The position numbers were made by a program, and so were the translations under genes. From contig CAVDQG010000068.1 in the NCBI GenBank assembly GCA_963611165.1, forward strand, positions 1-9,095: DNA of 9,095 nt, written 5' to 3'. The notes beneath the pieces are model-generated. The model had not been told where the DNA came from and made no database searches. It saw only the letters and a program-made list of their open reading frames with translations. Below are positions 1-5,671 of the stretch, piece by piece; position 1 is the stretch's first letter, and each line of letters begins with the position of its first letter. The DNA comes from SIG603 sp963611165. Its GTDB lineage: Bacteria > Bacillota > Clostridia > Oscillospirales > Acutalibacteraceae.

Positions 1-296
1 AAACACCAAGTGTTGAGCCGAGCGAAGCTCCAACAGCCGAGCCGACAGCAGAGCCGAGTGTTACACCAAGTGAAGAACCAAGTGCAGAGCCGACAGCAAC
101 ACCAAGTGTTACACCCGAGCCTACGGCAACACCTGTGCCGTATGTGGACGGATACACACTTAACACCGACAAGATAGGCGGTACTTACATCTATCCTGTA
201 TCCTGCACAAAACGGAGAACGTCGGAAATCAGTACCATAGTCAGGATGAGAATCGCAGTCTATGGGTTAAAATTCTCCGGGATACTCCCTCTTTAA
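1..296 (+). pseudogene. Truncated secreted/cell-wall protein fragment: Pro/Thr/Glu linker plus start of an M23-like domain
   Basis: The frame starting at base 3 is open from the window edge to a TAA at 294-296, so the N-terminus lies outside. Residues 1 to about 47 are a Thr/Pro/Ser/Glu/Ala/Val-rich repeat of the type TPSVEPS, a flexible linker typical of extracellular proteins of Clostridia. It is followed by a globular-looking stretch that includes GGTYIYPVS (about bases 177-203). The Y/W-P-V motif is how many M23 (LytM-type) peptidase domains begin. After this the translation turns basic and unlike any domain I know, ending within about 30 residues, so the reading is probably junk downstream of a breakpoint near base 205-235. 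A fragment carrying the M23 HxGxD motif lies at the other end of the window (8618 onwards). The call of an interrupted peptidase is inference; the linker composition is directly visible. Confidence 0.55.
3..143 (+). repeat. Degenerate Pro/Thr/Ser/Glu-coding tandem repeat
   Basis: The unit ACACCAAGTG plus a variable tail recurs at about 3, 62 and 101, mixed with GAGCCGACAGCA-type units at about 37 and 89. In the open frame they encode TPS(V/E) and EPTA motifs. The stretch is clearly richer in GC than the rest of the window, partly because Pro, Ala and Thr codons dominate. Such repeats vary in copy number and are a common cause of assembly breaks. Confidence 0.7.
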
Positions 297-377
297 AATT
301 TGCTAATAGTAGCCTATACGACTTTAGACTAATGCGACGTGTTATTTATTTAACAAATATTCGTAGAAAATAGCTCG

Positions 378-402
378 CCTATATAAGTGAAACTTATGTA
401 GG
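378..402. promoter_or_regulatory. Second LysR-type operator-like inverted repeat
   Basis: A ten-base inverted repeat with one mismatch surrounds the core ATAAG-TGAAA-CTTAT (383-397). The core has the T-N11-A form of LysR-family boxes, and both half-sites are identical to those of the box at 1435-1455 between the regulator and the operon. It lies about 130 bases beyond the 3' end of the LysR gene, where no intact gene is visible on either side. It may be the operator of a lost or displaced target, or a remote site for looping. Binding is inference; the symmetry and the match between the two boxes are seen in the sequence. Confidence 0.4.
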
Positions 403-469
403 ATATAACATAACGCAAATGGCCATGCTTCTTAATAGCAATGCAGACTGTCCCTCCGATTTAAATTAA

Positions 470-502
470 AACTCCGAGATTGAAAAAAGTAATCTCGGAG
501 TT
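470..502 (-). terminator. Intrinsic terminator of the LysR-type gene
   Basis: AACTCCGAGATT (470-481) and AATCTCGGAGTT (491-502) form a perfect 12-base-pair stem with a nine-base loop. Read on the minus strand, the stem is followed by TTTTAATTTAAAT, a U-rich tail, and it begins about 30 bases after the stop codon of the regulator gene. On the plus strand the T-tract is absent, so it should act mainly on leftward transcripts. Confidence 0.85.
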
Positions 503-532
503 CAATGATTTTAAACGCAAATGACTGATATA

Positions 533-1408
533 TCAATCAAAAACACTCGAATTATTTCTTGCGAATTTGATGAAAGTTTTTAATGCAAGAGATTTATAGT
601 CTCCGTTTCGAACTACGAATCCTATATGTCTTGAAACATTTGGACTTGTATACAGTGTTTTTACTTTGTATGGGGTTCTCGCTAGGGTAAGCTTTGGCAG
701 TATAGAAAAGCCAAAACCACGCTCAACCATAGCCATTATTGTTCTGTCATCCGTCATTGTGTATGTCGTTTTAAATTTAACGTTGTAATTTTTTAAGATT
801 TCATTTATGTAAGATTCATATCCCACCTCAAGGAAAAAGAAAGGTGTTTCTTTGAGGGCTTCTAAAGGAATATATCTATTTTCGTTTGTGGGAAAGTTGT
901 TTGGTACGACCACAACAAACGGATCTTCGTATAGTTCGGAGAACTTGAGCCCTTGTTCATGTGGGTCACACATCAAGCAAAGATCTATTAGGCCTTTTTG
1001 TAGCATTTTTACAGCCGGAATATCGTCGAGTTGGTATAACTCAAACTTAATGTTCGGGTATTGTTTTCCGTATTGATAAATAAGTTCAGGTAAACCGTAA
1101 CAAGCCAAACTTACGTAACTTCCCAGACGAATGGTTCCGTTTTGTTTATCGGCAAGTTCCTCGATTTGCTCATTAAGTCGGCGCGTTTCGAAGGTTATGT
1201 TGTAAAGTGTCGGCAATAGTTTTTCTAATGCAGATGTTGGTACAACACCATGAGGAGTACGATTAAACAAGGTTATTCCAAATTCAGATTCCAGTGATTT
1301 AACAGTCTGACTTATGGATGATTGGCTGTACTGAAAATATTCTGCTGTTTTTGAGAAACTGTTTGTATCTACTATTTTAAGTATAATGTCATATTTTGTT
1401 GGATTCAT
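533..1408 (-). CDS. LysR-family transcriptional regulator
   Basis: This encodes a 291-residue cytoplasmic DNA-binding regulator of normal LysR-family length. Residues about 1-60 form the winged helix-turn-helix: the segment with SFSKTAEYF followed by SQSSISQTVKSLE is the classic recognition-helix pattern, and LFNRTPHGVVPT is the usual wing. A linker helix spans about 60-88. The co-inducer-binding domain starts at GTIRLGSY (about 91) and runs to the C-terminus, with the typical late motif MVERGFGFSILPK. The start codon at 1406-1408 is preceded by AGAGGTAAT as a ribosome binding site. The gene is divergent from the glycyl radical enzyme operon with a 170-base shared region holding a T-N11-A box, the classic arrangement for an activator of the neighbouring operon that also controls itself. 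The effector is inferred to be the pathway substrate or product. The family call is certain; the specific ligand is unknown. Confidence 0.95.
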   Translation of the reverse strand: MNPTKYDIILKIVDTNSFSKTAEYFQYSQSSISQTVKSLESEFGITLFNRTPHGVVPTSALEKLLPTLYNITFETRRLNEQIEELADKQNGTIRLGSYVSLACYGLPELIYQYGKQYPNIKFELYQLDDIPAVKMLQKGLIDLCLMCDPHEQGLKFSELYEDPFVVVVPNNFPTNENRYIPLEALKETPFFFLEVGYESYINEILKNYNVKFKTTYTMTDDRTIMAMVERGFGFSILPKLTLARTPYKVKTLYTSPNVSRHIGFVVRNGDYKSLALKTFIKFARNNSSVFD

Positions 1409-1434
1409 ATATTACCTCTGTGCAATATTGCGAC

Positions 1435-1455
1435 GATATAAGGAAGACTTATATC
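1435..1455. promoter_or_regulatory. LysR-type operator (T-N11-A palindrome) in the divergent promoter region
   Basis: GATATAAG (1435-1442) and CTTATATC (1448-1455) form a perfect eight-base inverted repeat around GAAGA, with core ATAAG-N5-CTTAT and a T-N11-A spacing at 1439-1451. It lies 27 bases before the regulator start codon and is centred about 67 bases upstream of the start site inferred for the operon, the usual position of the LysR recognition site. It could serve both autoregulation and activation. Confidence 0.75.
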
Positions 1456-1458
1456 CAA

Positions 1459-1471
1459 CATAGAATTTATG
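1459..1471. promoter_or_regulatory. Possible secondary (activation) LysR site
   Basis: CATA-GAATT-TATG is a weaker copy of the main box. Its centre is 20 bases (about two helical turns) downstream and just ahead of the -35 candidate. LysR proteins often contact such a degenerate second site next to the promoter. This is low-information sequence, so only a suggestion. Confidence 0.35.
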
Positions 1472-1474
1472 CGT

Positions 1475-1506
1475 TTTACTTAATTTTAAAACACGAGTAC
1501 TATATT
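1475..1506 (+). promoter_or_regulatory. Candidate promoter of the glycyl radical enzyme operon
   Basis: A weak -35 candidate (TTTACT or TTACTT at 1475-1481) precedes TACTATATT (1498-1506), which offers the -10 candidates TACTAT and TATATT. The -35 is poor, as expected for an activator-dependent promoter. The inferred start site at about 1511-1514 coincides with the first base of the 5' untranslated-region hairpin at 1512. No mapping data are available. Confidence 0.45.
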
Positions 1507-1511
1507 GTCAA

Positions 1512-1553
1512 GAAATAAACAAAGTCTTCGAAAACGAATTAATTGTTTATTTC
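1512..1553 (+). promoter_or_regulatory. 5' untranslated-region stem-loop ahead of the glycyl radical enzyme gene
   Basis: GAAATAAACAA (1512-1522) pairs perfectly with TTGTTTATTTC (1543-1553), 11 base pairs. Inside the loop TTCG-AAAA-CGAA (1527-1538) can form a second small stem. The structure would sit at the very 5' end of the operon mRNA and ends 12 bases before the ribosome binding site, leaving that site free. A role in 5'-end mRNA stabilisation is likely; a DNA operator for a second regulator is the alternative. There is no U-tract, so it is not a standard terminator. Confidence 0.55.
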
Positions 1554-1578
1554 AAACATTACTCGAGGAGGAACAGAT

Positions 1579-3939
1579 ATGACAAACAGAATAGCTAAGC
1601 TTAAGAAAATGCAGCAGGAAGCAAAGCCTAGCTTAAGTGTAGAAAGAGCTCGTTTGGTGACAGAGGCATACGAAAAATATGCTGTTGAAACACCTGTTTT
1701 ACAGAGAGCATATGCGCTTTCTCACATTTTAAGAAACATGACAATTTACATTCAGGAAGGCGAGCTTATAGTAGGAAACCACAACGATAAGCCTAGATGC
1801 GCACCTGTGTTCCCTGAATACTTCTCTGAATGGATTATTGATGAAATTGATGATTTCCAGACAAGACCAAGCGATCCGCTCGAAATAAGCGACGAGGAAA
1901 AGAAAGAGCTTGTTGAGATTCTTGAAAAGTGGAGAGGCAGAAGTTTTGATAAAGCTGTCGCAAAAGTGCTTTCAGAAGAGGCAAAAGAAGCTGAAAGTGC
2001 AGGTGTTATGACTATCGGAAACAGAGATTGCGGTACGGGTCACCTCACACCGGATTATTGGACAGCACTTAAATACGGTCTCGGATATCAAAGAGAAAGA
2101 TGCCGCAAAAAAATCAAAGAATGCGTTGTTGACAGCGTAGAAAAGATGAGACAAGTGGATTTTTGGAATGCGGTAATTATTACAATAGATGCAGCAGAGG
2201 CTTATGCTCATCGTTACAGTGAGCTTGCGGCAAAGCAGGCAGCTGAAGAGACCGACCCGGTCAGAAAAGCAGAGCTTCTTGAAATCAGCGACATTTGTGA
2301 GAGAATTCCTATTGAAGCACCTCAGACATTTGCTGAGGCTATACAGATGGTTTGGTTCATTCATGTTATCATTTCAATAGAAGCAAACGGTCACGGTACA
2401 TCTCTTCATAGATTTGACCAATACATGAATCCATTCTATGTTAAAGACTTAAAAGAAGGTCGCATCACAGAAGAAAAGGCAATGGAGTATGTGGAATGTC
2501 TGTATATTAAGTTTACTGATATTTTAAAGCTTAGAGATAAATTCTACAGTTCTTCTTTTGCTGGATATCCGATTTGGCAAAACCTTGTTGTCGGAGGACA
2601 GAAGGCTGACGGCAGCGATGCCACTAATGAAATGTCTTTCTTAGCATTGCGTGCTAACAGAGATGTGCAGACTTCTCAGCCGACTGCATCAGTTAGATAT
2701 TTCAAAGGTATTTCCGAAGAGCTCGTTGAAGAGGGCTTAAAGATGATTCAGGACGGCCTTGCTACACCGGCATTTTTCAACGATGAATTGGTCGTTCCTA
2801 TGGTCATGGAAAAGCTTGGAGTTTCTGTGGAAGAAGCAAGAAACTGGGGCATTCAGGGTTGTGTGCAGCCTATTGTTGCAGGTTGCTCGGATGGTCGTCC
2901 TACAGTTGGATATGTCAATTTGCTTAAATGTCTTGAGCTTGTTCTTCATAACGGCTGGGATCCGATTACAAAAAAACAGCTCGGTATTAAGACTGGTGAG
3001 CTTCATACATTAGATACAAAAGAGAAAATCGTTGATGCGCTTTATAAGCAGATTGACTACTTTGTAGATCTTATGCTTACAGGATTCAACGTAGTAGGAT
3101 CAATGCATGCCGACAGAGCTCCTGTTTCCTTTGCATCAATGATGATTAACGATTGCATCGAAAAGGGTATGTCCGTACAGGAAGGCGGAGCAAGATTCTC
3201 TGAGTCAGGTGCGTTTATCAACGGTATCGGAAATGTAACGGATGCTATTGCTGCTATAGATACCATTATATTCAAAGAAAAGCTTTACACTATCGATGAG
3301 CTTATGGAAGCACTTCACAACAATTTCGAAGGCGCAGAAGCTATGAGACTCACACTTCTCAACAAGGCTCCTAAGTATGGCAATGACAACGATTATGTTG
3401 ATGCTATTGCGGCAGGCATTGTAAAGCATTACGCAGAAAGTCTTTCAAGATACAAAGATTCAAGAGGCGGAAACTATCAGGTAGTTGTCGAATCACAGTC
3501 GATGAATGTTTCCCAAGGAAAATGTGTTCTTGCTTCTGCTGACGGCAGATTTGCATATGAAGGCGTAAATGATAACTGTTCTCCTGTAATGGGTCGTGAT
3601 GTGAACGGTCCGACAGCAACGGTAAAATCCGTGGCAAAGCTTGATCAAAAGAATGCAAAGGACGGATGCCTTTATAACCTTAGATTTGATCCAAGAAGTG
3701 TACAGGGAGAAAAAGGCCGTAAAATTCTCAGAAGTGTCATCCAGACATACTTTGACAATATGGGTGAACATATCCAGATAAATGTTGTAGACAACGCAAC
3801 ATTGAGAGCGGCTCAGAAAAATCCCGAGAAATACAGAAACCTTCTTGTGCGTGTAGCAGGATATCTTGCTTATTTCACTGAACTTGATAAAGATGTTCAG
3901 GAAAATGTTATTGCAAGAACTGCTCATAACCCATGCTGA
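1579..3939 (+). CDS. Glycyl radical enzyme, hydroxyproline dehydratase-like (HypD-like), with variant active site
   Basis: This encodes a 786-residue cytoplasmic PFL-type glycyl radical enzyme, close to the roughly 789 residues of HypD. ATG 1579 is chosen because AGGAGG (1566-1571) precedes it; an in-frame TTG at 1543 lies inside the leader hairpin. Visible landmarks are GTGHLTPDY with His155, NGHGTSLHRFDQ near 270-281, the thiyl-radical loop GIQGCVQP with Cys428, GRDVNGPTA in the C-terminal half, and the glycyl-radical motif RVAGYLAYF with Gly761. The ProC-type neighbour suggests dehydration of a hydroxyproline-type substrate to a pyrroline, the HypD reaction. However, Gln430 replaces the Glu found two residues after the cysteine in HypD and other eliminating family members. 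By position offset, the HypD substrate-contact segment also seems changed (GYPIWQN near 329-335). The enzyme class is certain; the substrate may be a hydroxyproline isomer or derivative. The activase gene overlaps its last seven bases. Confidence 0.9.
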   Translation: MTNRIAKLKKMQQEAKPSLSVERARLVTEAYEKYAVETPVLQRAYALSHILRNMTIYIQEGELIVGNHNDKPRCAPVFPEYFSEWIIDEIDDFQTRPSDPLEISDEEKKELVEILEKWRGRSFDKAVAKVLSEEAKEAESAGVMTIGNRDCGTGHLTPDYWTALKYGLGYQRERCRKKIKECVVDSVEKMRQVDFWNAVIITIDAAEAYAHRYSELAAKQAAEETDPVRKAELLEISDICERIPIEAPQTFAEAIQMVWFIHVIISIEANGHGTSLHRFDQYMNPFYVKDLKEGRITEEKAMEYVECLYIKFTDILKLRDKFYSSSFAGYPIWQNLVVGGQKADGSDATNEMSFLALRANRDVQTSQPTASVRYFKGISEELVEEGLKMIQDGLATPAFFNDELVVPMVMEKLGVSVEEARNWGIQGCVQPIVAGCSDGRPTVGYVNLLKCLELVLHNGWDPITKKQLGIKTGELHTLDTKEKIVDALYKQIDYFVDLMLTGFNVVGSMHADRAPVSFASMMINDCIEKGMSVQEGGARFSESGAFINGIGNVTDAIAAIDTIIFKEKLYTIDELMEALHNNFEGAEAMRLTLLNKAPKYGNDNDYVDAIAAGIVKHYAESLSRYKDSRGGNYQVVVESQSMNVSQGKCVLASADGRFAYEGVNDNCSPVMGRDVNGPTATVKSVAKLDQKNAKDGCLYNLRFDPRSVQGEKGRKILRSVIQTYFDNMGEHIQINVVDNATLRAAQKNPEKYRNLLVRVAGYLAYFTELDKDVQENVIARTAHNPC

Positions 3940-4794
3940 AAGCTAACAGCTGCTACATAGGAGGCATACAACGCTTTTCCACTGAAGATGGCCCGGGAAT
4001 ACGTACAACCGTATTCCTCAAGGGCTGTCCTCTAAAATGTGCTTGGTGTCATAATCCTGAAATGATATCACCACACTTTGCACTTCTTTATAAAAAGACT
4101 AAGTGTATAAGATGTGGTCAGTGTATAAAAAATTGTTCTCAAAAAGCACTTTCTTTTGAGAATGATTTAATATCGGCAGATTTAACAAAGTGCAATAGAT
4201 GCTTGAAATGTGTAAAAGGCTGTCCATCTGAAGCTTTATATTCAAAATCCAATGAAATGAATGTCGATGAAGTAATTGAAGAAATTGTCAAGGATAAAGA
4301 ATTCTATGATGCTTCAGGAGGCGGAGTCACACTTAGCGGTGGAGAAATTCTTTCAAATGCTCAATTTGCGATAAATGTAGCAGAAAGATGCAGAAAGCTT
4401 GGAATATCTGTAGCAGCTGACACAAGTGGTTTTGGAAGATATGAAGATTTACTTGAACTTGCAAAATTATCAGAAGTAATACTTTATGACCTGAAGCATA
4501 TGAACAAGGAAGCTCATAAAAAACTTACAGGTCAATACCCTGATTTAATTTGGGATAATTTGATAAAACTTTCGGAAATTCCTGATATCAATAAGAAAAT
4601 AATTATAAGAGTTCCTTTTATTCATCCNNNNNNNNNNCTTTTTGCCTTATCACAGTATGGGTATATCAAAGGCAAGAGAAGTTAATATTGTCCAGGAGGA
4701 ATACGCAGAACCTTCTGAGGAAACTTTAAATAATGTAAGGAAAAAGTTCGAAGAAAGCGGAATCAACGTAACAATAATGGGCAAGGAATCATAA
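3933..4794 (+). CDS. Glycyl radical enzyme activase (radical SAM), interrupted by an assembly gap
   Basis: This enzyme uses S-adenosylmethionine to place the radical on Gly761 of the neighbouring glycyl radical enzyme. The N-terminal reading includes FSTEDGPGIRTTVFLKGC, the radical SAM cysteines C32-x3-C36-x2-C39 followed by HNP, then two ferredoxin-like clusters (C58, C61, C64, C68 and C87, C90, C93, C97), and the SAM-contact motif SGGGVTLSGGE (128-138). Two extra clusters are normal for activases of the non-PFL branch. The start ATG lies in ATGCTGA, overlapping the upstream stop, so translation is probably coupled. The N-run at 4628-4637 breaks the frame. After it, a shifted frame reads FLPYHSMGISKA and continues to TAA at 4792-4794, which is the expected activase C-terminus. 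About 25-32 residues normally found between RVPFI and LPYH are missing, so the real gene is probably intact and near 310 residues. An open frame ending at 4685 is an artefact of the gap. Confidence 0.92.
4628..4637. other. Assembly gap (10 Ns) of wrong length
   Basis: Ten Ns sit inside the activase gene. The frames on the two sides join only if the missing length is a multiple of three, so ten is a placeholder. Comparison with the usual spacing from RVPFI to LPYH in activases suggests roughly 75-100 missing bases. Confidence 0.9.
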
Positions 4795-4812
4795 ATTAAA
4801 AGGTGAAACAAA

Positions 4813-5616
4813 ATGAGTAAAAAAATAGGTTTTATCGGCGGCGGAATGATGGCTGACGGTATCATTCAAGGAATGATAAAAAAACAGAATTTCAAAGCTG
4901 AAGAAATTTTCGTATATGATATATTAGGCACCAGACTTGATTATTTATCTGAAAAATATGGTATCATAGCTTGTAAAGATACAGAAAGTGCTGTTACAAA
5001 CTCTGATCTTATTATATTTGCTGTGCGTCCTCAGGATGCCGAAGGTGTATGTGGGGAGATTAAACCGTATTTAAATAAGAATACAGTTTTTTCAACCATT
5101 TGTGCCGGCGTTCTTACAGAAAAGTATTCTGAATGGTTGGGAGCAGAGCATAAGATTGTCAGAGTTATGCCTAATACACTAACCAAGACTATGCATGGAT
5201 ACAGCGCAATTTATCCTAATGCAGTAACTAAAGATAGTGATCTTGAAATTCTTAATCAAGTACTTGAGTCTATCGGTCAGGTAATAAAAATTAGAGAGGA
5301 TATGTTCGATGCATTTACAGCTTACAGTTGTGCTGGTCCGGCATATATACTTCACTTCTTGAGTGCAATGATTGATGCAGGTGTTAGAGCTGGATTTTCA
5401 AGAAAAGAAGCAAGATCTCTCACGCTTGAAAATCTCATAGGAACTTCTATGAAGGTAACAGAAACAAATATGCATCCTTTGGATGTTTTAGACCTTATGA
5501 CATCTCCGGCAGGAGTAACTATTGAGGCTGTTTACAGAATGAATAAAACCGGTATGTATGCAAGTGTTATGGACAGTGTAGGCGTAGCGGTAGAAAAATC
5601 TAAATCTTTGGGTTAA
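4813..5616 (+). CDS. proC: Pyrroline-5-carboxylate reductase family protein
   Basis: This 267-residue cytoplasmic enzyme of the ProC family reduces the ring C=N of 1-pyrroline-5-carboxylate with NAD(P)H to give proline. The N-terminus GFIGGGMMA (6-14) is the dinucleotide-binding turn, AVRPQD and CAGV follow in the Rossmann domain, and VRVMPNT (118-122) ends it. The C-terminal dimer and substrate domain has AGPAY (174-178) and MTSPAGVTIEAVYRM (229-243), the ProC signature. AGGTGA (4801-4806) serves as ribosome binding site and only 18 bases separate it from the activase. Differences from common ProC are MPNTL for MPNTP, SCAGPAY for the usual GSGPAY type, a Ser in FLSAMIDAG where Glu is frequent, and SPAGVT for SPGGTT/SPGGAT. 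With the upstream enzyme this forms a two-step route from a hydroxylated imino acid to its reduced form. Family is secure; the exact pyrroline substrate is inferred. Confidence 0.9.
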   Translation: MSKKIGFIGGGMMADGIIQGMIKKQNFKAEEIFVYDILGTRLDYLSEKYGIIACKDTESAVTNSDLIIFAVRPQDAEGVCGEIKPYLNKNTVFSTICAGVLTEKYSEWLGAEHKIVRVMPNTLTKTMHGYSAIYPNAVTKDSDLEILNQVLESIGQVIKIREDMFDAFTAYSCAGPAYILHFLSAMIDAGVRAGFSRKEARSLTLENLIGTSMKVTETNMHPLDVLDLMTSPAGVTIEAVYRMNKTGMYASVMDSVGVAVEKSKSLG

Positions 5617-5630
5617 ATATAGAAGGGAGA

Positions 5631-5660
5631 AATCTGATTTAAAATTTATGAAGTCAGATT
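5631..5660 (+). promoter_or_regulatory. Hairpin between a Shine-Dalgarno-like site and the first antiporter start
   Basis: AATCTGA (5631-5637) pairs with TCAGATT (5654-5660), a seven-base-pair stem with a 16-base loop. A GGAG sequence (5626-5629) lies just upstream, 41 bases from the ATG at 5671 and too far to act linearly. Folding the stem would bring it within about 11 bases of that ATG. There is no other good ribosome binding site before 5671. Confidence 0.4.
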
Positions 5661-5671
5661 ACTTAGAATAA
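5648..5671 (+). other. Seven-codon mini-ORF overlapping the first antiporter start
   Basis: ATG 5648 opens MKSDYLE and stops at TAA 5669-5671, giving a TAATG overlap with the antiporter start. It lies partly in the hairpin loop and downstream arm. Its own spacing from GGAG (18 bases) is poor. It may couple translation by reinitiation or be chance; a seven-codon frame alone is weak evidence. Confidence 0.25.

Noticed and set aside
1..143. CRISPR-like array in the left-edge repeats
   Set aside because: Units are short, irregular and in frame with a Pro/Thr/Glu-rich protein, so this is a coding repeat.
204..360. Alternative frame reading through the left breakpoint, with a segment SLWVKILRDTPSLKF
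   Set aside because: It has no start, no ribosome binding site and no recognisable motif; probably chance.
852..1076. Plus-strand open frame inside the LysR gene
   Set aside because: It is antisense to a clear LysR coding region, has no ribosome binding site and resembles no known protein.
1422..1431. GCAATATTGC palindrome beside the LysR box
   Set aside because: It is short and AT-rich with no spacing like LysR sites; it could be chance.
1543..1578. TTG start 12 codons upstream of the glycyl radical enzyme ATG
   Set aside because: It lies in the 3' arm of the leader hairpin, and the good AGGAGG site at 1566-1571 fits ATG 1579.
3404..3927. Minus-strand open frames opposite the glycyl radical enzyme
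   Set aside because: They are mirror frames of a conserved coding region, with no start signals and cysteine-rich random composition.
4638..4685. C-terminus of the activase read straight through the Ns
   Set aside because: The residues after the gap in that frame do not match the family, while the neighbouring frame gives LPYH and a proper C-terminus.
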